Assembly: GCF_020075495.1 (NCBI RefSeq)
Contig: NZ_JABYQT010000003.1
Location: 124,001-188,000 of the forward strand
Origin: Vreelandella aquamarina
Lineage (GTDB): Bacteria; Pseudomonadota; Gammaproteobacteria; Pseudomonadales; Halomonadaceae
Direction: 5' to 3'
DNA length: 64,000 nucleotides
A program made the translations under genes and the position numbers. Of the stretch, positions 44,139 through 54,480 are shown one piece after another. Under the pieces are notes generated by a model. It saw only the letters and a program-made list of their open reading frames with translations. It had not been told where the DNA came from and did no database searches. The first letter of the stretch is position 1. Every line of letters begins with the position of its first letter.

Positions 44139-44168
44139 TGTCAACTTGAGAGATTTTTATGGTTTACA
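44139..44168. promoter_or_regulatory. BirA-like operator 2 (bioB/DTW intergenic)
   Basis: TGTCAACT-N14-GGTTTACA has a perfect right half-site and a left half-site with two mismatches. The N14 spacing equals that of box 1. On the minus strand its left arm provides a TTGACA -35 element for bioB, with a TAGAGT -10 at 44115-44120. Confidence 0.55.
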
Positions 44169-44236
44169 TAGCGGGGTTCGTCATTCCGGGGACGCTGCTT
44201 TATACTCTGCGCCCTTTTCTTCTCTCTGGAGCGCGG

Positions 44237-44992
44237 ATGTCTGCCTCTGATACTTCCTCTGAGTGTGATCCGGCAACCGGCCATCCTCGCCCGCCGCGGC
44301 GCGAGTTCAAGGCGCGGGGCAGCTTTGTGCGCCGCTGTGAAGGCTGCAACCTGCCCGAGCTGAACTGCCTCTGCCCTTATCAGGTAAAGGCGGAGAGTCA
44401 TGCCCAGGTGTGGCTCTTGACCCATCCACTGGAGCACTACAAGCCGACCAATACCGGGCGGCTGATCGGCGATGTGCTGGCGCAGACGCAAGTATTCACC
44501 TGGTACCGCACGGCGCCGGATGCTGCGCTGACGGCGCTGCTGGACGACCCGCGCTACGTGCCGTTCGTGATCTTTCCGGATGACCAGCCCGACTATGCCG
44601 AGCGCGTGGTGGGTATGGACGCCGTGCACCGTGCCAAGGAGCAGTCGCGCATTCCGGTATTCATCATTCTGGATGGTACCTGGCGCCAGGCGCGGCGCAT
44701 GTTTCGCAAGAGTGCCTACCTGGATACGCTGCCGGTGTTGCCGCTGCATACCGAGCGTGAAACCCGCTATCGGCTGCGCAAGCCAGCCTCGAAGGCGCAT
44801 CTATGCACGGCAGAAGTGGCGATTGAGCTGCTGCGTCAGGGAGGCGATGAGACGGCGGCGGCGGTGCTGGATGACTACTTTGACGTGTTCAATGACAGCT
44901 ACGCCGCCAGCCGCTTCTATCACAAGATTGACGAACCCACCGAGGCGATGCAGCGGCTGTTGGCAAGACAGGCGCCTGACAGCGACGCCTAG
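44237..44992 (+). CDS. DTW-domain tRNA aminocarboxypropyltransferase
   Basis: This 251-residue protein starts at ATG 44237 after TCTGGAG; an open frame to 44159 would start inside BirA box 2. Four cysteines C34, C37, C44 and C46 (RCEGCNLPELNCLC) probably bind zinc. The DTW motif is DGTWRQARRM near residue 145, with a conserved RLRKP. Family members TapT (YfiP) and TuaA transfer the aminocarboxypropyl group of SAM to uridine in tRNA (acp3U47). Its stop codon overlaps that of the convergent EamA gene. Confidence 0.88.
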   Translation: MSASDTSSECDPATGHPRPPRREFKARGSFVRRCEGCNLPELNCLCPYQVKAESHAQVWLLTHPLEHYKPTNTGRLIGDVLAQTQVFTWYRTAPDAALTALLDDPRYVPFVIFPDDQPDYAERVVGMDAVHRAKEQSRIPVFIILDGTWRQARRMFRKSAYLDTLPVLPLHTERETRYRLRKPASKAHLCTAEVAIELLRQGGDETAAAVLDDYFDVFNDSYAASRFYHKIDEPTEAMQRLLARQAPDSDA

Positions 44993-45894
44993 CGCGCCGC
45001 CCCCGGCAGCCAGCGCAGAATCACCTTGCGTACCCAGTACCAGCGGTTGATCAGCAGGGCGGTGAAGATGAGTCCGCAGCCGAGCAGTTGCAGCGGCTCC
45101 ATGGTTTCACGAAACCACAGCGCGGCCAGCAGCGCCGTCCACACCGCTTCGAGCATCAGAATGACCGAGGCGTGGCTAGGTGTGGTCATGCCCTGAGCGG
45201 TGATCTGCAGGAAAAAGCGCAGCGCGCTTGCCAGCAGGGCGCTTGCCAGGAACCAGCCGAGGATGGAGGTATCCAGCGCCACGGGCTGGCGCTCGAACGC
45301 AAGTGAGGTCAGGGTCAACACGCCGCCCACGCCCAGCAGCTGAAGCGTGGTCAGCGGCAGGGCAGGAACGTTGCGTACCACCCGTGTGTTGACGTTGATC
45401 AGGAAAGCAAAGCAGAGCGCGGCGCAGGCCATCAGCAGCTGGCTGGTTTCCACCCGAAAACCGGCATTGAGTGACAGCAGTGCAAAACCCATGAGCGCCA
45501 CCGGCAGGGCAACCCAGGTAGAGCGCGGCGGCCGGTCACCGAACAAGAGCCTGGCCACCACCGGCACCAGCAGGATGCCGAGGCTGTTGATAAACGCGCT
45601 TTCGCCCAGGTGGCTCGAGGTTTCGAGCCCCACGATCCAGAAGCCAATCGCCACACTGAACAGCAGCCCGACGAACAGGCCGCGCCGAATACGCCGCGCA
45701 GGCATGCGACGCAGGGTCGGCCAGGCAAAACCCAGCAGAATCAATCCGGCAAGCAGAAAGCGCGTACCGATGAACAGCAGTGGCGGCATGCCCGCCAGCG
45801 CTTCCTTGGAGAAGATCCAGCCGCCTGCTGCCAGTACGGTCACCAGCAGCAGCAGGGCATCCGCCTGCCAGGGCGCGCGCGTCAGCGTGCTCAC
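44989..45894 (-). CDS. EamA/DMT-family transporter
   Basis: This 301-residue inner-membrane protein has ten hydrophobic segments in two EamA repeats. The start is GTG 45894, which overlaps the TraB-family stop (GTGA), indicating translational coupling; an upstream ATG at 46014 would give a non-family leader inside the preceding gene. Members export metabolites, amino acids or drugs. The substrate is unknown. Its stop overlaps the convergent DTW gene stop in the palindrome CTAG. Confidence 0.85.
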   Translation of the reverse strand: MSTLTRAPWQADALLLLVTVLAAGGWIFSKEALAGMPPLLFIGTRFLLAGLILLGFAWPTLRRMPARRIRRGLFVGLLFSVAIGFWIVGLETSSHLGESAFINSLGILLVPVVARLLFGDRPPRSTWVALPVALMGFALLSLNAGFRVETSQLLMACAALCFAFLINVNTRVVRNVPALPLTTLQLLGVGGVLTLTSLAFERQPVALDTSILGWFLASALLASALRFFLQITAQGMTTPSHASVILMLEAVWTALLAALWFRETMEPLQLLGCGLIFTALLINRWYWVRKVILRWLPGAAR

Positions 45895-47144
45895 GCGGCT
45901 GCGCCACCAAACAGGGCCCCGGCGATGCGGAAACCCGCCACCCAGGTGCCTACTGCCGAACCGAGCGTGGCGAGTATGAACACCAGCAGGGTGCGCGATA
46001 CGCGGTTTTTCCACCAGCCTTTAAGGTGGGTGACATCCTTGCGCAGCGAGGAGAAGTCGCGCACCTTGGGTTTGCGCATGTAAAGCTCTACCCCGGCCGC
46101 GACGAAGCCTGCGCCAATGGTGGGGTTCAGCGAGGTAAGCGGGGCGGCAAAGAAGGTGGCAATCACCGTGACCGGGTGGGCCATGGCAATGATGGTCGCA
46201 CCACCGGATAGAATGCCGTTGATCAGGAACCACTCCAGCACCAGCTGCCAGCCAAGGTCCGTATTGCGCGAGAAACCAATCGCAAAACCGGTAATCACCA
46301 GGATGGTGATCAGCCAGGGCAGGGCTTTCCATAGTTTGGAAGGCGGCGGCGTGGCTTCCAGCGCTTCGCGCTCGACCGTCGGATTCTCGGGCAGCGGCGC
46401 TTCAAGATGTTCGATGGTGCCTTTCAGGTGCCCGGCACCCAGCACGACCAGCACGTTCTTGAAGCGTCCGGGCGGGGCCTGTTCGGCAAGGCGCAGCGCC
46501 ATGTAGCGGTCGCGCTCGCGAATCAAGGGGGTGTAGAGCGCCTCGGATTCGGCGGCAAACTCGCTGAAGGTCGCCTCCAGCATGTCACCCTCCTTGAGCT
46601 TTTCGATCTCCTCGCTGGAGACGTCCTGGCGCGACAGCACGCTGCCGATCAGGCCCGAGAAAAGCGAAAAGCGCTGCCACCAGGGCACGTTGCGGTAGAT
46701 GCGCTTCAAGGTCACGCCCACGTCACGGTCCACCAGCAAAAGCGGCAGGTTGCGCGAGCGGCACTCTTCAAGGGCGGCGCGCATTTCCGCTCCCGGCTCG
46801 ATGCCGGACTGCTCGGCAATGCGCTGCTGGAAGGCACCCAGCGCCAGACTGGCCGCCACCATGCCCGCCTTGCCCTGCTTGAAGACCTGAAACAGGTCCT
46901 GCTCGCCCATGGCATCGGGGTTGTTCATGCTGTGGTGGCGGGCATCGCACAGCTCGATGGCAATGGCATCGAACTGGCCGCTGTCGGCAAGCTGACGAAC
47001 GTCCTCGGCGCTTTCGGCCGAGACGTGCGCGGTGCCCAGCAGCGTATAGGTGGTGTCGCCAACGGTCACCGTTTTCAGCGGCCCGCTGGTGGCCGGCAGG
47101 GCGGCTGGTGGTACGCTCAGCGGGGTGGTTTCGTCTTGGCTCAT
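45891..47144 (-). CDS. TraB/PrgY-family membrane protein
   Basis: This 417-residue protein has a TraB-type N-terminal domain with GTAHVSAESAEDV, IAIELCDARHH and VLGAGHLKGTIEHL (GxxH motifs and an acidic residue resembling the Tiki/TraB metal site). The C-terminal part has about four membrane segments (LPWLITILVITGFAIGF onward). Enterococcal TraB/PrgY reduces pheromone activity; the bacterial role in this group is unknown. The start at ATG 47144 fits a cytoplasmic N-terminus. The gene is translationally coupled to the EamA gene and about 47 bases downstream of trkH. Confidence 0.85.
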   Translation of the reverse strand: MSQDETTPLSVPPAALPATSGPLKTVTVGDTTYTLLGTAHVSAESAEDVRQLADSGQFDAIAIELCDARHHSMNNPDAMGEQDLFQVFKQGKAGMVAASLALGAFQQRIAEQSGIEPGAEMRAALEECRSRNLPLLLVDRDVGVTLKRIYRNVPWWQRFSLFSGLIGSVLSRQDVSSEEIEKLKEGDMLEATFSEFAAESEALYTPLIRERDRYMALRLAEQAPPGRFKNVLVVLGAGHLKGTIEHLEAPLPENPTVEREALEATPPPSKLWKALPWLITILVITGFAIGFSRNTDLGWQLVLEWFLINGILSGGATIIAMAHPVTVIATFFAAPLTSLNPTIGAGFVAAGVELYMRKPKVRDFSSLRKDVTHLKGWWKNRVSRTLLVFILATLGSAVGTWVAGFRIAGALFGGAAA

Positions 47145-47191
47145 TGTATCTCGACTCGAATATGAAACGGCAAACGTACTGGAAAAACGTA

Positions 47192-48640
47192 TCAGCGGCG
47201 CCAGAAAGCCGGCGTGAACAGTACCAGTACCGTGAAAATCTCCAGGCGGCCCAGCAGCATCGCAAGTACCAGAATCCACTTGGCAAGGTTGGGAAGCTCG
47301 CCGTAGTGGCTGCTGGCCTCACCAAGCGCCGGCCCGAGGTTGTTAAGCGCGGAGCCCACCGATGACCAGGCGGTTACCTGATCGACCCCGGTGGCCATGA
47401 CGCCTACCATCATCAGGAAGAACAGCATGACGTAGGCCGAGAAAAAGCCCCACACGGCCTGGGCGATGCTGTCGGGAACACTCATCTTGCCGACCTTGAC
47501 GGCAATCACCGCGTTGGGATGGATCAGGCGCATGACCTCGCGCATTCCCTGCTTGAGAATCAGGATGATGCGGATGACCTTCATGCCACCCGCGGTCGAG
47601 CCCGAACACCCTCCGACAAAGGCGGCAATGAACAGCAGAAAGGGCAGGGCACCGGGCCAGGCCGAAAAGTCGGCCACCGAAAAGCCCGCCGTGGTCGCCA
47701 CCGACACCACCTCGAACAGGCCATAGCGCAAGCCATTCATCGTATCGTAGGTCTGCGTCAGCCACAGGGTGATCACGGCAATGGTGACCAGCCCGCCCAA
47801 GAACAGCATCAGAAAGCGCGCTTCCGGGTCCTGGAAGTAGTGCAGCAGGCGTTTTTCACGCCAGGCCATGAAGTGCAGGCTGAAGCTGAACGCGGAAATC
47901 AGCATGAAGGCCACGCAGATAAGCTCGATGGAGGGGCTGTTGAAATAGCCGATGCTGGCATCGTGGGTGGAAAAACCGCCAATTGCCACGGTGGAAAAGC
48001 TGTGCCCCAGCGCGTCGAACCAGTTCATGCCTGCGAGCATGTAGGCCACCATGCAGGCGATGGTCAGCGTGGCGTAGATATACCAAAGCGCCTTGGCGGT
48101 TTCGGTGATTCGCGGCGTCAGCTTGGAGTCCTTCAGCGGCCCTGGAATTTCGGTGCGGTAAAGCGCCATGCCGCCGACCCCAAGGGTGGGCAGAATCGCC
48201 ACGGCCAGCACCACGATCCCCATGCCGCCGAGCCACTGCAGCTGCTGGCGGTAGTAGCGGATCGATTCGGGCAGAAAGTCGATGCCCGTGATGACCGTGG
48301 CACCCGTGGTGGTAAGCCCTGAGAACGACTCGAACACGGCATCCGTGATGTCCAGCGCCGTATCACCGAACAGCATCAGCGGCAGCGAGCCGAACAGGGC
48401 AAGAACCGTCCAGAACATGGCGGCGATCAAGAACCCGTCACGGATGCGCAGCTCCTTGCGCGCCTTGTGATTTGGCAAGTACAGCAATAACCCGGTGACC
48501 ACCGAGATGGCGATGCCGATCATGAAGGCGTGCCATACGCCATCGCGAAACCACAGTGAAATCAGCATGGGAGGGAGCATGGTCAGGCTGAACAGCATCA
48601 GCAGCAGCCCTAAAATGCGTAGAATGACCCGCAGACTCAT
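47192..48640 (-). CDS. trkH: Trk potassium uptake channel subunit TrkH
   Basis: This 482-residue inner-membrane protein forms the K+ path of the Trk system, with four pore-loop repeats. Selectivity-like segments include SGLTTTGATVITG, TVAIGGFSTHDASIGYF, VATTAGFSVADFSAW and the last loop GPALGEASSHYGELP. TrkA gates it. Potassium accumulation is the first response to osmotic stress in halophiles. It is encoded 15 bases downstream of trkA on the same strand, which forms an operon. H. elongata-type genomes may have further paralogues such as TrkI. Confidence 0.95.
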   Translation of the reverse strand: MSLRVILRILGLLLMLFSLTMLPPMLISLWFRDGVWHAFMIGIAISVVTGLLLYLPNHKARKELRIRDGFLIAAMFWTVLALFGSLPLMLFGDTALDITDAVFESFSGLTTTGATVITGIDFLPESIRYYRQQLQWLGGMGIVVLAVAILPTLGVGGMALYRTEIPGPLKDSKLTPRITETAKALWYIYATLTIACMVAYMLAGMNWFDALGHSFSTVAIGGFSTHDASIGYFNSPSIELICVAFMLISAFSFSLHFMAWREKRLLHYFQDPEARFLMLFLGGLVTIAVITLWLTQTYDTMNGLRYGLFEVVSVATTAGFSVADFSAWPGALPFLLFIAAFVGGCSGSTAGGMKVIRIILILKQGMREVMRLIHPNAVIAVKVGKMSVPDSIAQAVWGFFSAYVMLFFLMMVGVMATGVDQVTAWSSVGSALNNLGPALGEASSHYGELPNLAKWILVLAMLLGRLEIFTVLVLFTPAFWRR

Positions 48641-48655
48641 GGTTGGTGCATGCTC

Positions 48656-50029
48656 CTAAAAGAACGTCAGGCCGACCTGGAACAGACGTTCCACATCGCG
48701 GATGCGGCGCTTGTCGATCACGAACAGGATCACGTGGTCGCCGCTCTCCACCAGCACGTCGCCATGGGCGATGATGACCTCCTTGCCGCGCACGATCGCC
48801 CCGATGGTGGTGCCTTCGGGCAGGTGGATCTCGCTGATGGTGCGCCCCACTACGCGGGATGACTGCTTGTCGCCGTGGGCGATGGCCTCGATCGCCTCTG
48901 CCGCACCTCGGCGCAGCGAGTGCACGTTGACGATATCGCCCCGGCGCACGTGGGTTAAAAGGCTCCCGATGGTCGCCTGCTGGGGGGAGATGGCGATATC
49001 GATCTCGCCGCCCTGAACCAGGTCCACGTAGGCGGCGTTGTTGATCAGGGTGAGTACCTTCTTGGCGCCGAGCCGCTTGGCCAGCAGCGACGACATGATG
49101 TTGACCTCGTCGTCGTTGGTCAGCGCGCAGAAGATATCGCACTCCTCGATGTTCTCCTCTTCGAGCAGCCGCTTGCTGGTGGCGCTGCCGTGAAGCACCA
49201 CGGTGCGGTCGAGCCGCTCGGAGAGCGTGGTGCAGCGCGTAAGGCTGTGCTCGATGATCTTGACCTGGTGGGTATGCTCGAGATGCTCCGCCAGGCGCTC
49301 GCCGATGTTGCCGCCGCCGGCAATCACCACTCGGCGAAAGCCCCGCTCGATGCGCCTGAGTTCGCTCATGACCGCGCGAATATCTCGCCGGGCGGCGAGG
49401 AAGAACACCTCGTCGTCGGCCTCGATCACCGTGTCGCCGCGCGGGATGATCGGCCGGTTGCGCCGGTAGATGGCCGCCACGCGCGTATCCACGTTGGGCA
49501 TATGGCGGCGCAGAAAGGCCAGGTCCTGGCCCACCAGCGGCCCGCCGAACACCGCCTTGACCGCCACCAGCTGCACCAGGCCGCCCGCGAAATCCAGCAC
49601 CTGCAGGGCGCCGGGGTATTCGATCAAACGGCGCACGTGGTCGGTGACCACCTGCTCGGGGCTGATCAATACATCGATGGGAATGGCTTCGTGGGCGAAC
49701 AGGCCCTTGCGGGTGAGATAGGGCGTGGCGCGCACGCGGGCAATCTTGGTGGGCGTGCGAAACAGGGTATGCGCCACCTGGCAGGCGATCATGTTGACTT
49801 CGTCGGTGTTGGTGACCGCGATCAGCATGTCGGCGTCTTCGCAGCCAGCCTGGCGCAGCACGATGGGGTAGGAGCCGGCGCCGGTCACGGTGCGGATATC
49901 GAGCTTGGTGTGCAGCTCGCGCAGTTTATTGGCGTCCGTGTCGACCACGGTGATGTCGTTCTCCTCGCGGGCGAGGTGCTCCGCCAGGGTGCCGCCGACC
50001 TGGCCGGCGCCGAGAATGATGATTTTCAT
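48656..50029 (-). CDS. trkA: Trk system potassium-uptake regulatory protein TrkA
   Basis: This 457-residue peripheral protein has two RCK (TrkA-N plus TrkA-C) units. The first begins [20 protein letters not shown] with VVDTDANKL; the second begins about residue 232 with [18 protein letters not shown]. Both have the NAD-binding GxGxxG fold and gate TrkH by nucleotide binding. It is upstream of trkH and downstream in direction from dodecin. In Pseudomonas, trkA also lies next to rsmB-fmt-def; here a dodecin gene is inserted between trkA and rsmB. Confidence 0.97.
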   Translation of the reverse strand: MKIIILGAGQVGGTLAEHLAREENDITVVDTDANKLRELHTKLDIRTVTGAGSYPIVLRQAGCEDADMLIAVTNTDEVNMIACQVAHTLFRTPTKIARVRATPYLTRKGLFAHEAIPIDVLISPEQVVTDHVRRLIEYPGALQVLDFAGGLVQLVAVKAVFGGPLVGQDLAFLRRHMPNVDTRVAAIYRRNRPIIPRGDTVIEADDEVFFLAARRDIRAVMSELRRIERGFRRVVIAGGGNIGERLAEHLEHTHQVKIIEHSLTRCTTLSERLDRTVVLHGSATSKRLLEEENIEECDIFCALTNDDEVNIMSSLLAKRLGAKKVLTLINNAAYVDLVQGGEIDIAISPQQATIGSLLTHVRRGDIVNVHSLRRGAAEAIEAIAHGDKQSSRVVGRTISEIHLPEGTTIGAIVRGKEVIIAHGDVLVESGDHVILFVIDKRRIRDVERLFQVGLTFF

Positions 50030-50081
50030 TACTGAGCATCGGTTCCATGAAAAGCGCCAGCGCAGTGGGCAACGTAAGGGC

Positions 50082-50117
50082 TACGTAGTGCGCTGCAATT
50101 ACGTAGTGCGCTGCAAT
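50082..50117. repeat. Perfect 18-bp tandem duplication
   Basis: TACGTAGTGCGCTGCAAT occurs twice in direct contact at 50082-50099 and 50100-50117, between trkA and the dodecin terminator. Each copy begins with the palindrome TACGTA and has an adjacent GCGC. It is in the probable trkA promoter region. Confidence 0.85.
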
Positions 50118-50120
50118 AAA

Positions 50121-50150
50121 GACGGCGGCCAGTGTAAACCAGCCGCCGTC
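50121..50150 (-). terminator. Terminator of dodecin
   Basis: GACGGCGGC (50121-50129) and GCCGCCGTC (50142-50150) form a 9-bp stem with a 12-base loop. On the minus strand TTTATT follows. Confidence 0.65.
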
Positions 50151-50167
50151 GAAAAGCAGGTGAGGAT

Positions 50168-50374
50168 TTATTCCAGCGTGAAGCCGACCTTGACGGTGAC
50201 CTGCCAGTGAGCGACACGGCCATCTTCGATATGCCCGCGGGTGTCGGTCACTTCCAGCCAGCGCATGTGTTGAATGGTTTCCGATGCCTTGGCGAGTGCG
50301 TTCTGCACGGCTTCCTCGATACCTTTCTCGGAAGAGCCGGTAATCTCTACGTGCTTGTAGGTGTGATGAGTCAT
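50168..50374 (-). CDS. Dodecin (flavin-binding protein)
   Basis: This 68-residue protein has the dodecin pattern: [41 protein letters not shown] and a final [14 protein letters not shown]. Dodecins form hollow dodecamers that store or buffer riboflavin and FMN. The tryptophan in RWLEV and the Q in HWQV are the usual flavin-stacking and hydrogen-bonding residues. The start at ATG 50374 has GGATGGAG upstream. It sits between rsmB and trkA, an uncommon position for this locus. Confidence 0.93.
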   Translation of the reverse strand: MTHHTYKHVEITGSSEKGIEEAVQNALAKASETIQHMRWLEVTDTRGHIEDGRVAHWQVTVKVGFTLE

Positions 50375-50423
50375 GGTATCTCCATCCTTAGTCATGAATT
50401 CACTGCCACGGCGTTCGATGAAC

Positions 50424-51769
50424 CTAGGCAGTACGCTTCTCTAGTCTGGCATAAAAAAAGCCATCGTGACGCCCCGCTTCGGGAAACAGCTGGCGGCCAT
50501 GGCCGCTTGGTACACCCCAGGCGACATCGCTGGGCGTGGTGACCCGAGCGTCCGGCGTGCGCGCCAGGAAGGCATCGATCTGTCTGGCGTTCTCTTCGGG
50601 CAGTACCGAACAGGTGGCGTATAACAGCGTGCCGCCTTCGCGCAGCAAAGGCCAAAGGTTATCCAGAAGTTGCTGCTGGAGTTTGGCAAGCTTGCGGATA
50701 TCGTCCTTGCGGCGCAGGGTCTTGATGTCCGGGTGGCGTCGAATGACGCCGGTGCCGGAACAGGGCGCATCCAGCAGAATAGCTTCAAACGGCGTGCCGT
50801 TCCACCAGTCGCGCTGGCTGGCATCGGCGTGCTGCAAGACCGCTGACAGGCCCAGACGCGTGAGCGTGTCTTCTACTCGCGAGAGGCGCTGATTGTCGCT
50901 GTCCAGAGCGGTCAGCGCGATATCGAACTGCTCGAGCAGGTGGGCGGTCTTGCCGCCGGGGGCGCTGCACGCATCCAGCACGTGGGCACCTGCACGCGGC
51001 GCCAGGGCCGGGCCCAGAAGTGCCGCCGAGAGCTGTGCGGCTTCATCCTGCACGCTGACGTGGCCGTCGGCAAAGCCAGGCAGCGCCGTGACATCGCATG
51101 GCGTCTCGAGCGTGATGCCGTCCGGCGCGTGGGTGCACAGCGCGCCGCTCAACCCCTGCTCGACCAGGCGCTCCAGATAGGCTTCGCGGTCGTTGTGGTG
51201 CTGGTTGACGCGCAGCGTCATGGGGCCGGGCTGATTGTTGGCGTCGACGATGGTGCGCCACTGTTCGGGCCAGGCGTTGCGCAGGGTATCCAGCAACCAG
51301 CGAGGATGGGCAAGCGCCACGCTTTCATCTTTATCGACGCTTGCCTGAAGCTCTTCGGATTCGCGCTGAAGCCTGCGCAGGCAGCCGTTGAGCACGCGGG
51401 TCGCCCACTCCTTGCCCAGCAGGCGCGCAGCCCCTGCGGTTTCGCCTACCGCCGCGTGGGCCGGGATGCGCATGTACAGCAGCTGATAGATGCCCACCAG
51501 CAGCAGGGCGTGAATATCGCCGTCGCGCTTCTTGAACGGCTGCTTGAGCAAGGTATTGGCCAGCGCTTCCAGACGCGGCAGCTGGCGGCAGGTACCGTAG
51601 CAGAGCTCTTTCAGAAGGCCCCGGTCACGGGCGACGACGCTGTGCTCGTCCAGATTGGCCAGAGAGCCCTGCTGGGCGATGACCGGCGCCAAAGCACGTG
51701 CCGCAGCGGCGCGAACATCCTGGCCGCTGTTGCCTGAAGTGCGGCCTTTCTGCGCGGGGCGTTGCTGGC

Positions 51770-51773
<4 letters not shown>
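50424..51773 (-). CDS. rsmB: 16S rRNA m5C967 methyltransferase
   Basis: This 449-residue enzyme has an N-terminal NusB-like RNA-binding domain (about 15-150) and a C-terminal RsmB/Nop2 methyltransferase domain. The SAM-binding motif is [16 protein letters not shown] and the two catalytic cysteines lie in [16 protein letters not shown] and [13 protein letters not shown]. It methylates C967 of 16S rRNA. The start overlaps the fmt stop (ATGA), so the genes are coupled, as in Pseudomonas. Confidence 0.96.
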
Positions 51774-52756
<983 letters not shown>

Positions 52757-52805
52757 GACAATAGATACCTGCTGGCTGAAAAAGAGAGGGCTCAAACCCA
52801 CAATA

Positions 52806-52862
52806 AAGGCCGAGAAGCAAAGGCATACAACGACTGTTGTGATCGCCGGGCTTCTCGACCTT
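52806..52862 (-). other. Structured spacer between def and fmt
   Basis: AAGGCCGAGAAGC (52806-52818) and GCTTCTCGACCTT (52850-52862) pair at 12 of 13 positions. A second small hairpin (ACAAC-GACT-GTTGT, 52827-52840) lies in the loop. On the minus strand the outer stem is followed by TTTATTGTG, so it may terminate def or be a leader structure of fmt. Confidence 0.5.
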
Positions 52863-52936
52863 GTGCGTTTTACGCCGCACTTTTTATCCGGGTGACTACC
52901 AAAACCGAAGTAAACTGTGCTAAAACGCGTTGAGCG

Positions 52937-53452
52937 CTATGCGTCATCCTGCATCTGCTTGTGGCGTTTCTGCATCTTTTTCATGACGCGGTCGCGCTTC
53001 AGCGGCGAGAGGTAGTCGACAAACAGCACGCCCTCGAGGTGGTCGTACTCGTGCTGAATGCAGTGTGCCAGCAGGCCATCGGCCTCGAGCTCGTAAGCCT
53101 CGCCGTTGCGATCCTGGGCATTCAGCTTGACCTTGAGATAGCGGGGTACTTCGGCATAGTACTCGGGAATCGACAGGCAACCCTCGGAAAGCGGCGCTTT
53201 CTCGTCGCCAATGGGCGTGTAACGGGGGTTGATCAGTACCAGCGGCTGCGAGTTGTCTTCGCTGACATCCATCACCACCACGCGGCGGTGGACGTCGATC
53301 TGGGTAGCCGCAAGGCCAATGCCGCGGGCGTCGTACATGGTCTCTAGCATATCGTCGACGAGCTTTCTGACCTCGTCGTCAACGGCTTCCACCGCGACGG
53401 CCTTGGTGCGCAGGCGCTCGTCGGGGAATTCAAGAATAGGTAGTTTGGCCAT
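52937..53452 (-). CDS. def: Peptide deformylase
   Basis: This 171-residue metalloenzyme removes formyl groups from new proteins. The three PDF motifs are present: GIGLAATQ (44-51), EGCLSIP with C92, and QHEYDHLEG with H134, E135 and H138. The length is typical of type I. It works with Fmt, encoded downstream. It is divergent from the PA0020-like gene. Confidence 0.98.
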   Translation of the reverse strand: MAKLPILEFPDERLRTKAVAVEAVDDEVRKLVDDMLETMYDARGIGLAATQIDVHRRVVVMDVSEDNSQPLVLINPRYTPIGDEKAPLSEGCLSIPEYYAEVPRYLKVKLNAQDRNGEAYELEADGLLAHCIQHEYDHLEGVLFVDYLSPLKRDRVMKKMQKRHKQMQDDA

Positions 53453-53625
53453 GGGATTACAATCACCGTTCTGCTGAATCTGGAGTAAAGGCCGGGTAAC
53501 CGCGGCCGGGTACTTTTCTGCCGGATACTATAGCACGCAGGCTACCCTTCTGGGCATTGCTCTGGGTATTGCTGCGTGGCCTGGAAAACGCTAAACCGCG
53601 CGACTCATCAGCCTTGGAAAACCGC

Positions 53626-54444
53626 ATGATGCTACGCACCCCAATACCTGCCAGGACACCCGCCGGCGCTTGGCGTGCCCGGTTGAAAAGCACCCTGATC
53701 CTGAGCCTGCTGCTGGGCATGGTTCAGCCAGGTGCGTTTCAACCGGTCAGCGCGCAAGACGTATCTCCTTCGGTGATCGAGGCGTTCTTGCGTGGCCACC
53801 GCATTGTGGAGCCCAGTGACACCTTGCCGGCGCAGGCTTACGTGCTGGCCGGCGAGCGTGAACGGCTGATGAGTGGCGCAGGCGATACGCTATATGCGCG
53901 CGGGCATGTACCGCCCCATACCCGGCTCGGAATTTACCGGCCAGGGGCCCGCTACCACGATGAGCAGGGCGTACTGCTGGGGCATGAACTTCTTTATATA
54001 GGCGAAGCGCGGTGGCTGCACGGCGAGGGCGATATCAGCCAGCTGGCAATACTGAGCGCGCACCGGGAGGTGCTGAGCAATGATCTTGTGCTGCCGCTCG
54101 AGCAGCCATTGCCGCCTCGGGCGTTGACACCGCACCCGGCTGCGGCAGCGGTTGCCGGGCGCATCCTGGCCGTGCCGGGCGGCCTGCGTTTCATTGGCCG
54201 CCTGCAGGTCATTACGCTGGATGTAGGCACGCAGGATGGCCTGCAGCCGGGGCATATGCTTCAGGTGAACCAGGCCGGCGCACTGATTGACGACCCGCAC
54301 ACCGGTGCCAAGGCTCGGTTGCCGGATACCCCCGCAGGCCAGGTCCTGGTGATCAAGCCTTACCAGCGGGTCAGCTATGCCCTGGTGACGCAGGCGTCTC
54401 ACGTGCTGGAGGTGGGTGACCGCGTGGTCAGCCCGATTCATTAA
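53626..54444 (+). CDS. PA0020-like exported protein without LysM domain
   Basis: In Pseudomonas the gene at this place (divergent from def, before dprA) encodes a LysM protein. Here the protein is about 272 residues, with a signal-like segment (STLILSLLLGMVQPG, cleavage near VSA-QD). It matches only the part after the LysM domain: VIEAFLRGHRIVEPSDTLPAQAYVLAGERERLMSGAGDTLYARG, then GIYRPGARYHDEQ and the final VLEVGDRVVSP. No YxVxxGDTLW motif is visible. The start is taken at ATG 53626 (or 53629) after GGAAAA; an earlier frame start at 53557 is possible. The function is unknown; it is probably periplasmic. Confidence 0.75.
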   Translation: MMLRTPIPARTPAGAWRARLKSTLILSLLLGMVQPGAFQPVSAQDVSPSVIEAFLRGHRIVEPSDTLPAQAYVLAGERERLMSGAGDTLYARGHVPPHTRLGIYRPGARYHDEQGVLLGHELLYIGEARWLHGEGDISQLAILSAHREVLSNDLVLPLEQPLPPRALTPHPAAAAVAGRILAVPGGLRFIGRLQVITLDVGTQDGLQPGHMLQVNQAGALIDDPHTGAKARLPDTPAGQVLVIKPYQRVSYALVTQASHVLEVGDRVVSPIH

Positions 54445-54480
54445 ACCAACGCGCCTTCTGACAGGCGCTGAGGAGAGCGG

